Assembly (NCBI GenBank): GCA_035610835.1
Contig: CM069455.1
Span: forward strand, 50,324,639-50,388,638
Length of the DNA stretch: 64,000 nt
From: Ophiura sarsii
Lineage: Eukaryota > Echinodermata > Ophiuroidea > Amphilepidida > Ophiuridae
Direction: 5' to 3'
The position numbers and the translations under genes are program-made. The notes under the pieces were generated by a model. The model made no database searches. It saw only the letters and a program-made list of their open reading frames with translations, and was not told where the DNA came from. Positions 10,272 through 21,130 of the stretch are shown here, one piece after another (within the stretch, counting starts at the first letter, position 1; the number at the start of each line of letters is the position of its first letter).

Positions 10272-10925
10272 TAAGAAACTTATTGACCCCTTGAGAAGTA
10301 CCTGCCGATTGGTCAGAGATATGAGGACATCAGTTGTTGCACCAATCAGAGACATTGTAATAAGAATAATTGTATCTGTGATGACGTTTGGAGTGAAATA
10401 TTTTGAATAAGTACATTAATTGGTTATTGAAATGAGTAGCCTATAGACGTTATTCTTAATTGGGGCATATACGTCAACAGAGGGAGTGAAATGTAACTGA
10501 GCATGCTCAGAGCAATTAGTGCGTCGATAAACATTACAATCTCGTACTTTTACTGCAATGTAATGAACTGTGAACTTCTACATTTCCCTAGATAGTGTCG
10601 GTTACCAGCAAGCATTTCATTTAAAACTAGTGGAAATAGATAGTTTATACGTTCAAGTTTATTTCACGAATGTAACAAGGTCAAATATTGAACAGCTTTG
10701 AAGTATGAAGATTTTTTTATGATTAGTGCAAAGTTCACCACATTGAAAAACTACAGCACTCTCGTCTCAGCTAAATCGCTAGCCTCGTTTTCGGAGCACT
10801 AATTGTTCTGAGCATGCTCAGTTGGATAGCGCAGCCCTCTTCTGACGTAAATGCACCAATTAAGAATAACCTCTATAGCTTGTAATTAACCATTCATAAA
10901 CACGGGTATTATAGTGCTCAGAGGT
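10272..10925. mobile_element. MITE family D, copy 2, split by MITE E
   Basis: The left part (TTGACCCCTTGAGAAGTACC onward to ~10440) and right part (10878-10925) align with the uninterrupted copy at 60924-61143 on either side of the MITE E insertion. Confidence 0.7.
10442..10877. mobile_element. MITE family E, copy 1
   Basis: TIR CTATAGACGTTATTCTTAAT at the left and its close complement at the right (ATTAAGAATAACCTCTATAG). Each arm contains the perfect 14-base palindrome CTGAGCATGCTCAG (10497-10510 and 10808-10821). A second copy is at 45024. Confidence 0.8.
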
Positions 10926-10995
10926 GAGGAAAGGGGGTCTTCACTGCCTCACATCCCCATATTGATTTGCCTTTCATGAAGGTTTTCATTGTTAA

Positions 10996-11225
10996 CACTT
11001 TCCACGCGGCAGGCGTCTGCAGACGACGTCCCAAAATGTCACAATTTTTTCAAAAATTTCAACATTATTGAATTTCATCAACATATTTGGAATTAGCATG
11101 AGAAATGCATAAAAATATTTACAAACATGCCTAGTATTGGGTCAGTAATTCTTGAGATAAACTTTGAAAGTTTGGAAAGGTTTCCATTCTAAAAACAAAC
11201 AAAAACGTTTTGAATGGTAAAACTA
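10996..11225 (-). mobile_element. TTAA MITE family A, copy 2 (inverted, end lost)
   Basis: TTAA at 10992-10995 is followed by CACTTTCCACGCGGCAGGCG. The body is the reverse complement of the other copies and stops at ATGGTAAAACT, losing the terminal repeat where it meets the next copy. Confidence 0.75.
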
Positions 11226-11230
11226 TATAA

Positions 11231-11473
11231 CACTTTCCACACGCGCCATTAGTTTTAACATATTATACAAACCCGATTTTTCAGAAACCTTGTTCAATGT
11301 TCAGAGTCTATCTCAAGGATTACTGAACCAATACTAGGCATGTTTGTACTTATTTCAATGCATTTCTCATGGTGATTCTAAATATAGCAATGAAATTCAA
11401 TAATTCTGATATTTGTCAAAAAAAATGTGAAATTTTGAAATGTCGTCTGCAGATGCCTGCCGCGTGGAAAGTG
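11231..11473 (+). mobile_element. TTAA MITE family A, copy 3
   Basis: Starts CACTTTCCACACGCGCC and ends CCGCGTGGAAAGTG. It sits directly next to the inverted copy, giving a head-to-head arrangement. Terminal TTAA motifs are altered (ATAA at left, TAAA at right). Confidence 0.8.
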
Positions 11474-13285
11474 TAAAGAGTGATATAAGGTGATGACCGA
11501 GATACACCCTTGCTGTCTAAATGATTTTTTTATTTATTTCATTTTGTTGTTGAAAATTTTTGAAAATTTACTGCACAAAAACACGTTTTAAAGATTTTTT
11601 GAAGATGTTTTTAAAGATTTTTTTAGATTTTTAAACAAGCAGATACTACTCAAAAACACGTTTTCATCTTTTTTTTTTATTGTTATGTGCTTCTTTCAAT
11701 TTTTTTCAATTTTTTTTCAATTTTTTTTTTTTTTAACAAATAAAATAAATAGCGACCCTAGATTTCCGAAAATTCGGGTCGGTCGGAAAGGGCAAGTCAT
11801 TTTTCTTTTCTTTTTGCCTAAACAAACACACACTTATGTTATTTGTCTCATATCAAATTATAAACCTTGTAAAGAAATTGTGCTGCTCGGACACGTTCAT
11901 CTCCTCCCTTCGGTGCTTCAGTTTGCTACGATACTCTCACAGTTGTCAACCCTGCCCTCGCTCTCGCTTACTCGCTCGTGCGACAGCATGTTATCAACCG
12001 TTCCCCAGGGTTTCGCGAGCTAAATGACCATGAAATGGTCCGGGGTAGTGGCACGGGATCGATAGGTCTCACTCACTCACACACTCACTCGCTGTCGTGT
12101 TATCGCGTACTTGTTTTTGTTAGTTCTCTACGGGTGGACTAATGGGCTCCCAAATGACTACGCTGATTGTATTTAGTTGTGTCTTAATGGCGATCATTAG
12201 GCCTAAAAGAAAGAAAGTATTAGCTTGACAGGTTGAAACAGGAAAAAGGTTATAGTCTGATTGGCTTCACTTTTTCGTCTTCAGTTTTATTCATTAATGG
12301 TTCATTTTAGAATTTCCAGTCTTCAAAATTCAGTGTTTCTTAACCAAAATGAAAATTAGAGTAACAAGCAGCCAACATGCACTACTTACCGTTTTGACCG
12401 ACTTCGCAGTTTAAGCTCGTGTTACACGCCAATTATTTTTTCAGTGACAATTTTTCAAGTTTGTAAGTAAGTTCAATCGATGTTATTAAATTTGTCAGTT
12501 TGCATTTCTTATAATACACCTCCACACATATAGTAACATATTTGCCAACATTTATTTTCCCAGCATTGATGCTTGAACATTACAGAAATTAGCCAGATGC
12601 AAAAAGATGTCTTGTAAATATGTCCTAAACCCCTTGGATAGGAATTTACACATAATTAACTCTGGCTTTCCGGCTTCAAAGTGCAACCGGAGTGGTTTGA
12701 GACGTTGAGAGAAGAGTTACTTAGTGTGCACAAAATCCATTAGGTTTGAAATCTACTTTGTTTGTCAAATCTGTTCGGACTTAAATGCTACCGTATAATG
12801 TGTACTGTGTAATTGACTAATGAATTCAGATGGTTATTCAACTAAAGACAGCAAAAAAAGTAACTCGGCTGTTGTAAATGCACCTATAATTTTTAAATTG
12901 TTACTCATATTCTAAAAATGAAAATACCAGGAGACGGAAAATGTAATTACGGTTATTTTGACACCTTGTTTGTTAAAATCGATCGAGTATTGTTGTCGCG
13001 GTATGTGCTTACAGATGAAAAGTGCCCATTTCCATTGAGCTTAGCGAGTCTACAATCTGGCTAAACTATTTTGCCATGAATTAAAATAGTTCGACAGGTT
13101 CTACCAATCAATAATGAGCATTATATTGCGGATTAACTAATTTGTGTGAACTTAGTTAAGCAGTTAAATCGTTATAAGTTAGTAAAACTCTGAATTAATT
13201 AGTACAACTGTCCAAACTATTGTGGTTCTACGATGTTCAGTATTCCCGCTGTTGCGATCATGTGATGATATTTTTTCTTCTGCAG
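11474..13285. other. Non-coding; T-rich low complexity then unique-looking DNA
   Basis: 11520-11830 is T-rich with ATTTTTTTCAAT-type repeats. 11880-12110 is locally more GC-rich with ACTCACTC and CTCGCT repeats, but no convincing frame. 12110-13285 lacks obvious repeats apart from short TTAGTAAAAC motifs from 13030 on, and would be an upstream intron if the exon at 13286 is real. Confidence 0.4.
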
Positions 13286-13363
13286 ACGACTTCAGTTAGC
13301 ACACAGAGTCTTCACGTAGTCATGTACTGGCGTGAAATTCCGAAGGAAAACGATGGAAAACAG
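13286..13363 (+). CDS. Candidate internal exon, unknown gene
   Basis: A pyrimidine-rich acceptor (TTTTTTCTTCTGCAG) ends at 13285 and a donor (CAG then GTATTT) follows 13363. The 78 bases between are exactly 26 codons without a stop, reading TTSVSTQSLHVVMYWREI and then PKENDGKQ, so both flanking introns would be phase 0. The peptide composition is protein-like. I do not recognise the family. It could join in frame to the candidate exon at 48423, which also begins in phase 0. This rests on splice signals and an open frame only. Confidence 0.45.
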
Positions 13364-13689
13364 GTATTTATTTCTCTCAAAGAGAACATTAAATATTACG
13401 GCCATAATGTAGGCTTTACGGTAGGTCCAGGAATATCGAATGCAATCATTTAAACCGTGGGGATGGCGTTTGTGTGTGGCAATTTGTGCAGAAACGACGG
13501 CTAAAATGGCGGACACATGCGGCCTACCAATCAATGATCCAAGTATGAGCAATTCGCCATCCCACGCTCCACATAATTGCATTCAATATTCGAAGCGGGC
13601 TACCGTAAAACTTACATTATTATCGTAATATTTAATGATCAATCTGATTGAAATAAATACCTGCTAGCTATCTGTTTTCATCGGTATAT

Positions 13690-14110
13690 TCCCGGGCCTA
13701 GGCCGTAAGCTTACAGCTAATAACATGGGCTGTACTAATATTATGTAGTACAGCAAATTAGTAGAGCATATTGGTACGGCCGGAAAAACTAAATAAAGCA
13801 AATTGGTACGACCAGAAGAACCACTTCCACAAGTAGTTGAGTGTGCCGAACTATCTTAAACTAGTAAAACTAGACATAGTTTTTACTAATTTTTTAATTA
13901 GTAGAACCTGCAAAAATTTAGTAAAGCAGTTAGTGCAGCATGCCAAACTATTTTTTTTAAAGGTTTTACTAATAAAAATTGGTAAAGAAGAATCGTTGAG
14001 CCAACAAAACTAAGTTTTTCTGATTAGCCAAGCAGGAGTTACCAATATAAATTAGTAAAACTAGACATAGTTTTAACTAATTTTAATTAGTTGAAACAAC
14101 AAGTTTTTGT
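13690..14110. repeat. AT-rich repeat with recurrent TTAGTAAAAC motifs
   Basis: AAACTAGTAAAACTAGACAT and its variants recur, with TTTTAATTAGT palindromes. Similar motifs at 13030-13220 suggest two blocks flanking the candidate exon. A degraded repeat, unassigned. Confidence 0.45.
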
Positions 14111-14222
14111 TTACAGTGCCCCTTGCTACATTTGCAGGGAGGGGGACAAAGTATGATGATATGTCATCCAATCAATGCCAAAGCATGCGCGTAGAGAATC
14201 GTAGTGCTCATGAGAGTTAGGG

Positions 14223-14690
14223 TTAAGGGGGGACTCTCAGGTACAGCCTCCGTAAAACTGCCCTAACTTCTTCATTATTCATTTAATATATATAAAAGTA
14301 TACTTTATCTTGAAGGAAAGGGTCTAATGAATCCAACCATGAATGAACATGAAGTTGACCATTTTGGAGAAAATTATAAAAAAATTGACCCATTTTAGGT
14401 TCGTGCAAGGTAACTAAAAATATATTTTGTCAAGTTTTGTCATACTAGTTTTATTATAATCCTAATACATTTCTCTAGGAGGGGTATTTTTTTATTTTTA
14501 ATATCTTATTTATTTCTTGAATTATAGACCAAAAAGTGCCAAAAACACGTGATTTTGTTACCTCAAAAATCGTGAAAATCAAATTTTTGGAAAAATTATA
14601 TTTGTATACTTTTAAATAGATTAAATGAATAATGAAGAAGTTACGGCAGTTTTACGGAGGCTGTACCTGAGAGTCCACACCCCCCTTAAG
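14223..14690. mobile_element. TTAA foldback family N, copy 1
   Basis: Long inverted repeats of about 90 bp: TTAAGGGGGGACTCTCAGGT at the left matches the complement of the right end ending CCCCCCTTAAG. The arms contain CAGCCTCCGTAAAACTGCC and TCATTATTCATTTAAT. Non-coding, AT-rich loop. A larger relative lies at 33044. Confidence 0.8.
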
Positions 14691-15185
14691 CGAGTTGGAA
14701 ATTGGCTTAATTAATCCTAACTCCCCATGCTAGGTTTTCATCATGGATCAGGGGAGGGACCATCCACACACCACCGCCCGCTTCCCGAACAACTGAGCTA
14801 AGCTCCCAAGGCCGCCATGGTCAGTGATTTCGTACCCACATCAGCTTGTACATAGTCACTGGCCGTTGTGAATCTTGGTACGCAGGAGAGTTGAGGGGGT
14901 TAAAGGACCAGATTGAAGCCAAACTCTCAGGGCAGACTAATACAAGCATGCTGGTTGATGAAACTCCTCAACTTTCGCATCTCAATCTGACCCACTTATC
15001 AGGAGTGCATTGCAATTTTGTTATTTCACAATAGACACAAGCTCACTGTGGCGTACAATGGGTGTGATGGCATAAGGTTGGAGTTATTACCATTCCAATA
15101 ACAGACAAACTAGTAAGGCGAACATCAAAGAGTTTACTTTGAATACATTTGTCGAGATCTAGCACAACCGGTCACCTTTCGCACA
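14691..15185. other. No gene seen
   Basis: No repeat boundary or coding signal that I could support. GAGTGCATTGCAATTTTGTT near 15002 resembles GTGTATCGCAATTTCATT near 15424, suggesting a decayed duplicate flanking the K element. Confidence 0.35.
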
Positions 15186-15389
15186 TACTGTAGAAGTGAA
15201 AATGTTTGCTCATGTAAAATTTCGCACTTCACACATTTTGAACAAGTTTGCTTGTTTTTATTTTCACGATTATGAGCTTACTTACATGACCTACATACAA
15301 AATAAAAATATTATCGGCACATATTTATTTTCGAGCTTGCTGATTTTAGCGTAAAAATCGCGAACATTTCCACCTTTTTTAAAGTACAA
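15186..15389. mobile_element. MITE family K (mariner-like ends), copy 1
   Basis: Left end TACTGTAGAAGTGAAAATGT, right end ACATTTCCACCTTTTTTAAAGTA. Related ends with CTGTAAAA or CTGTAAAG at 45432 and 52752. Likely TA target site. Confidence 0.55.
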
Positions 15390-15936
15390 GATTTTCAATC
15401 CCATCCGACCTGCGTATCATCAGCAGTGTATCGCAATTTCATTATTGCACAACTGACACGCTCACTGTACAACTGTATAATCAGGTATAGGGTTATAGGG
15501 TTACGTATAAACACCTGTCCTGGGCTGGAGACACCTGTACATATGTTTCAATATAGGCAGCTGATGTACACTGTATCAAAACATGCAAGTAGTGACAATT
15601 TGATTAAAGAACAAATATATTGGTTGCTTGATCATCGCAGGCCCCATCCAGAGATGTCTATACTTTAACTATGATGAATAGGAACTTTAACAAACCTTAT
15701 TTTCCTCTGTAAACATGTCAATTAAAAAAACATTTAATTTGCGAAAATGTGTAAAAAAAAGTGATATGATTTTTTTTTATAAATCTTAAATGCGATACAC
15801 GTTTACTGAGAATTTCCAGCCATAAGCATGGTATAAGTCCCTGACCAGACTTTTTATTATCAACATTGACATAATTTAATTATTTCAGCTTCTTTTGAGG
15901 TGGTTTTGTTTTTTAGAATAAGACTATTTGCAATCA
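15390..15936. other. No gene seen
   Basis: AT-rich; an 80-codon ORF at 15426-15668 has no recognisable motif and no splice or promoter support. Confidence 0.35.
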
Positions 15937-16465
15937 GGGTACGAAATTCATTAAACGTTACGAGAATCCGTTTTGGTAAAGGAGTTTTGCGAGAATCTGT
16001 AGATTCTCCGCAATTGAAAAAAGGGGTGTTAGGCCAAATAAAGGTTTGTTCTCAGTAGCCTGTGCACATTTCGTTGTGATGCATGATTTTGCGCATTTAT
16101 TGTTAGGGCTCCATCTTTTGTCAAAATTGTGTCCAACATGTTTCAAAATGGCGAACGGCAAACACGGAAGTGAAAATCAGGGGCGAAAATCACATTTAAG
16201 AGTAACAAAAATTCCACAGATTTGACAAAATAAACCCATAAATGTATTTTTCCTAATTTCAAGTCAAGAAAAGAAGAAGCAAAGAAACATAAAAAAACAC
16301 ATTTTGTATTTGACTTTTCAGGCTTGCTACTGGATGGAAACAAACTTTTTTTTTGTTGCCTCATACAGATTGTCTTTCAAGAATTTACTTGGATTCTCGC
16401 AACTCCACCGGCAAAAATCTTTGCGAGAATAGATTCTTGGATTCCTGTCACATTTCAGACCCTGT
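15937..16465. mobile_element. Probable foldback element
   Basis: CAGGGTACGAAATTC at the left is imperfectly complementary to ATTTCAGACCCTG at the right. Subterminal TTACGAGAATCC and AGAATAGATTCTTGG-type repeats recur in both halves. Non-coding. Confidence 0.45.
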
Positions 16466-17644
16466 TTCACGTAGAATAGAAAACATCATGCAAGTGATAA
16501 AACTGAGTCACATACCCATTTAAATAAATGTTTTAAAAAGGACTAATGACTGCAAAAGGCAAGAAGTATATCGTCAGGGTAATAGAGGCTGACATCCTTT
16601 TTTCCCAATATTTAAAAGTCAGTAACACTTCCCCTGCCTTAAATTCATAAAGTTTTGTTTTCTAGTCTCGTTTTCTCATCTTTCTTTCCCGTTCAATGTT
16701 CGTCTTACGTAGCCTAATCAAAACCGCATCTTGCGCTTCTCTCGTCATTTTGCAATCCTGTCACACATTCTCTATTCCTTGCTCGATATACCAGCAGTAT
16801 GATGGCATGCACGCTTTAAAACGAAAGAAAAAAGTATCTGATCGCCGCGATGCGCAGTTTGGAGGGATCGGTGTACACAAGAATAACAAACATGCGGGTA
16901 CTGCTGCGTGGGTTGTATAAGACGAGTGTAACCGTTCTTGTTTTTCTTTATGGTTTAGTGTGAGATTGTATGCTCATCTTCAATCTGGTCCATGCTTGTG
17001 TTGGATGTAGGTAGGGTATTTGAACTGCATTTTTTTTCCTCACAGATCTATAGTGTGTTTAATCACAAAATAGGCAAGCCTTATGTTATATTAACCCTAA
17101 CCTTTCCTAGCCACCACAAATCAGTATAGCTTCTGTATACACAGGTAGACAACAATTGCCATTTCTAATCACACACCCATTTAATAATAATAATAATAAC
17201 ACACACTTAATATCAGTTTCCGTTTGCTTTTTGTGAACCTTTTCACCCGTGCACCCATTTCACACTTTTGTCCACGAGATACCCCAAAACATGCATAAGA
17301 TTGTAAAATGCGTCTCTCATTCAAAATTGGTACCTTGAGTAAATTTGTGATGTAATTAGAATTTAATGCATCATTTCTTGTTTACATGTGAGTTAACATA
17401 ATCGATTTACCTTTTTTCACCCAAAGTTAGAAACAAATATATTATTCTTGCATCGTTTAAAAAGTTTCAAACCTCAACATGGTTTTAAAAACAAAATGGC
17501 TTCTTTCCACTATTGCAGTTTTTCGACTCACCCTGTAGTTAGTTCATATCCAGAATAGTGACAAAGATGTCTCATGCCATCGTCAAACGCCTTGTGGGGT
17601 TCTTTTGGGATTTGAATAAATCAGAATAAATGTTTGCCTGTTTT
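16466..17644. other. Non-coding with a short TAA microsatellite
   Basis: TAA repeats near 17182-17198. No gene signal. Confidence 0.4.
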
Positions 17645-18480
17645 GTTCTGAACAAACTATAGCTTTAGCAATGCTTGTGTAACTGTAGGATATTTGAACT
17701 AGATTAACCATGGGGAAGAAACATTGGACTATATAGCAACCTGATCACGTTACTCTTCATTTAGTTGGAATACTATAGAAAGGGTTTAAAGATATGTCAA
17801 CTTTATTTGAGACAGTTATAATAGAGTGATTTTTGTCAATTTGTAACAAAACAAACTATAGCTTATGGTTGGTATAGGTAGGATATTTGAACTAGATTAA
17901 CCAGATGAAGAAACATGGGATTCGCAACCTTATACATGTTACTCTTCATTTAGTTGGAATACTATAGAAAGGGTTTAAAGATATGTCAACTTTATTTGAG
18001 ACGGTTATTATTATAGAGTAATTTTTGTCAATTTGTAACAAAACATACTATAGCTTATGTATATGGTTTGTGTAGGTAGGATATTTGAACTAGATTAACC
18101 AGATGAAGAAACATGGGACTAGCAACCTTATACTCTTACTCTTCATTCACTTGGAATAATATAGACAAAGTTTAAAGGTACATCAACTTTATTTGAGAAA
18201 GTTATTGTAATAGAGTAAGATTTGCCAATTTGATACGGAACAACCTATAGCTTATGCATGGCTTATATACAAGTAGGATATTTGAACTAGATTATAGTGA
18301 TGAAAATTACAACATTTTGGAATGAAAAAAATAAAAAATAAAAATTGCTGTTTAACTTGAGGAAGAAACATGAGACTGTCAACTCTACACTTTTATTCTA
18401 TACATTCACTTGGAATAATATAGACAAAGTTTAAAGGTACGTCAACTTTGTTTGAATCAGTATAATAATACATTGATATT
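17645..18480. repeat. ~195-bp tandem repeat, just over four copies
   Basis: ACTATAGCTT-type starts occur near 17655, 17854, 18045 and 18242. Each is followed by GGATATTTGAACTAGATTA, CTCTTCATT and TCAACTTTATTTGAGA. The last copy carries a short A-rich insertion. A partial older unit may lie near 17000 (GTAGGGTATTTGAACT). Confidence 0.8.
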
Positions 18481-18803
18481 ATACCTGCCATTTTGGCTCC
18501 TTCTCTGTTTTAAAAGGAAAACTTGGAACTGTATTCCTCATCGGGAACAAAGATTATCCACATGATAATTGAATTAAGTGATTTCTAGTAAGCGCTCCAA
18601 ATAAACCCTCAAATGAAGTTCAGAAATGTTTTCAATCGCTTATATACTTAGTGTATTTGGTTATATATTCACAGTGTATTTCACATCAATGTATTCAGCA
18701 GAATTCAAACCTGATGATGCAATTGAATCATACAGGCAGGGCTTCACATCAGCAGGAGTAGGGATTCACCCCCGCTGAACCTCAATATTCCTCTGGTTCT
18801 TAA

Positions 18804-19012
18804 CACTTTCCACGCGGCTACTATTTCTATCACACATTTCAAAGTTTATCTCAAAGATTCCTGACCCAAATACTAGGCATGTTTGTACTTATTTCAATGC
18901 ATTTCTCATGGTGATTCTAAATATGGTAATGAAATTCAATAATGTTGACATTTTTTAAACATTTTGTGAAATTTTGGAATGTCGTCTGCAGCCGCCTGCC
19001 GCGTGGAAAGTG
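18804..19012 (+). mobile_element. TTAA MITE family A, copy 4
   Basis: TTAA at 18800-18803 and 19013-19016 flank CACTTTCCACGCGGC and GCCGCGTGGAAAGTG. The interior has a short deletion after the left end relative to the 31209 copy. Confidence 0.88.
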
Positions 19013-19611
19013 TTAAGTAAATTGTGTCACTAGCAACTTCTATACATTGAAAATTGCTTATTCAGTGGCACCTATCTTCAGGACGATATTTTCCTGAGGT
19101 TTTGCCCTTTAAAAAGCCCTGTATGGTTTGTGAAAAATTACCCCTGGTTCTGAAGGAAAATCTGTAAACCAGGGGCAAATTTGTCCAAAAAGAAGTAGTC
19201 CCTTTCTTAAATCTTATATCACCCCCTAACCCTAACCCTAATTCGGTGCATATATAGAGATGCAGTAATTATGCATTAGGTGTGTCTAAGAGATTCTGAA
19301 TCAGAGTTACAGTTTCGGATTCTACTTTGGTGAAGTCTTCATCAGACTGGCCACCTTCTGATTGGTCCTGTTGCTCTTGTACAAACCCTATTAAATGTTA
19401 CTGGTAGACAAACATTTGGACTCCATGACACCCTGAAATTGTATGACAGGTTATTTCAAATTTTGCAAATGGCTCCTGCATCATCCAAACAATATCGAAC
19501 AAACAGAAGCAACTGACACATAGGTCTAGACAATTAATAGAGCGAATAAAACTATGAGTTGTTCAAATCTCACTTTACATATCTGCAGACAACTTGACTG
19601 GTAACTCTCTT
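19013..19611. other. No gene seen
   Basis: Non-coding; no clear repeat boundaries. Confidence 0.35.
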
Positions 19612-20013
19612 CCCGGGGGGGCACTGACATTTGAAAAGGGTATAGGTATGTGCCGCGCTGAAGACCCCCTTTTTCACCCTCTGCTGCTAGTTCTTATGAC
19701 CCCCCTTTTGAGCCTGCATCAGTTCTTAAGACCCCATTTTTATTAAAAATTCAAAAATCGCGAAATTTTGCGTTCCAAAGCACCAATTTTGTGTTCCAAA
19801 GCCCCAATTTTTCGAAAATTTTGCGTTCTTAAACCAAAATAAATCGTAAATTGAACTATAGGCCAGTTCTCAAGACCTATTTTTGGAAAAAAAAATCAGT
19901 TCCTAAGACCCTATTTTTCGTCATAAAATCCACTCAGTTCAGTTCTTTAGCCCCCCTTTTTGCGACCCTGGGCGGCACACCCCTACCCAAAAAAAAGTTG
20001 AGTGCCCCCCGGG
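19612..20013. mobile_element. hAT-like MITE with 8-bp target duplication
   Basis: TIRs CCCGGGGGGGCACT and AGTGCCCCCCGGG are flanked on both sides by ACTCTCTT (19604-19611 and 20014-20021). Eight-base duplications are typical of hAT elements. The interior has repeated AAGACCCC and GACCCCCCTTTT motifs. No transposase. Confidence 0.75.
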
Positions 20014-20547
20014 ACTCTCTTATGTCTCAACAAAAAGGCAAAGCTTTTATCACGATCGTTTGCCGCCATTAAATGAATATTTCAATTCACACTGTATAAC
20101 TATCTCCTATCTATTTCCGTAATATGTGGGTCGGGCATGTGATGTTTATATTCAATCATTTCTGGATTACGGCATAAGCCACTGTCGCCCTGTCTTGATA
20201 ATAAATACATATCTCGAGACAAGATAAGTTGCATCGGAGGGAACCAAAAACATTGCTTGTTTACATCATTGAAGGCCCAAAACACCAAGGGGTTGGTGAT
20301 TACCTACAACAAAGTCATACACAGATACACGGGTATTTTCTTAAGCTTGGCATCATTGTTACTATGCTGCCAGAGAATGTATGGGTATTATATGCCCTGT
20401 AACAGTATGGATACTATTAACCCTAACACTCTCGAGTACTACGAACTACTAGGATGCGGTGTGCTTGTGTCACCCGGGCTCTGCAGTTTTTCGATGAAAT
20501 AATGGCCCCAGGGTATATACATGGCGAAGTATACTGAGCCATGTATG
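20014..20547. other. No gene seen
   Basis: An 81-codon ORF at 20257-20502 lacks motifs and splice support. No repeat recognised. Confidence 0.35.
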
Positions 20548-20875
20548 GTTGACCCCCGTGGCCTAGCGGTAGATCGTCTGCCTCTGAACCCAGAGGTCCG
20601 GAGTTCGAGCCCGGGGGCGTGGGGGCACTTTTCCCTCCTCGCTCTTTGGACGCGAACAAATTCTTTGGAAAAGGTGCCTCAGGGTTAGGGTTTAAGTACA
20701 AGTTAAGAACCACCAAAGTAGTTGCACAGTACCAGTACATTTGCTACTGTTTTGCTACTCTTTGGTTGTACCGCACAGTTAATGTAAAGTTAATTTTGGT
20801 TTCAGTTAATGTAATGTTCCCATACAGGTACTAAGCCTGATCCCCCAATAAACAAACAAACAAACAAACAACAAA
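20548..20875 (+). mobile_element. tRNA-derived SINE
   Basis: The head contains an A-box-like TGGCCTAGCGGTAGA and a B-box GAGTTCGAGCCC. A CCTCT/AGAGG stem stands where the anticodon arm should be but has only a 6-base loop, so it is not a functional tRNA. An unrelated body and an (AAAC)n-type tail (AATAAACAAACAAACAAACA) follow from about 20848. The A and B boxes would act as an internal RNA polymerase III promoter. Confidence 0.75.
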
Positions 20876-20934
20876 TAAAAAAATTAAAAATTAAAAAAAT
20901 TAAAAAAAACCCAGCAACAACGAAACAAAATAAA

Positions 20935-20991
20935 TTGAACCATGTTTCTCCCCTGATAGTTTGATTCCTAAAAAACACGCCTGGGGAATTC

Positions 20992-21022
<31 letters not shown>

Positions 21023-21130
21023 TACTCGCCTAAGACGGTATACGGGGATGTGCTGCTCTAATGGGTAGCTTTTTGGGCACAAAATCCCTAAACATGGGGT
21101 ATGATTTTGTGCTGGAAATCCCTAATAATG
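20935..21130. repeat. SINE body fragment and 29-base poly-G tract
   Basis: TTTCTCCCCTGATAGTTTGA matches the SINE body at 49190. It is followed by poly-G around 20994-21022. TACTCGCCTAAGACGG and GGGTATGATTTTGTGCTGG look like the start of another G-rich-ended element with no clear right end. Confidence 0.5.

Noticed and set aside
12370..12440. Possible minus-strand exon with GTAAGT donor (complement of ACTTAC near 12383)
   Set aside because: No acceptor, no open frame of useful length and no supporting context.
20548..20620. Possible functional tRNA gene
   Set aside because: A and B boxes are present but the anticodon arm has a 6-base loop and a SINE body follows; best explained as a SINE head.
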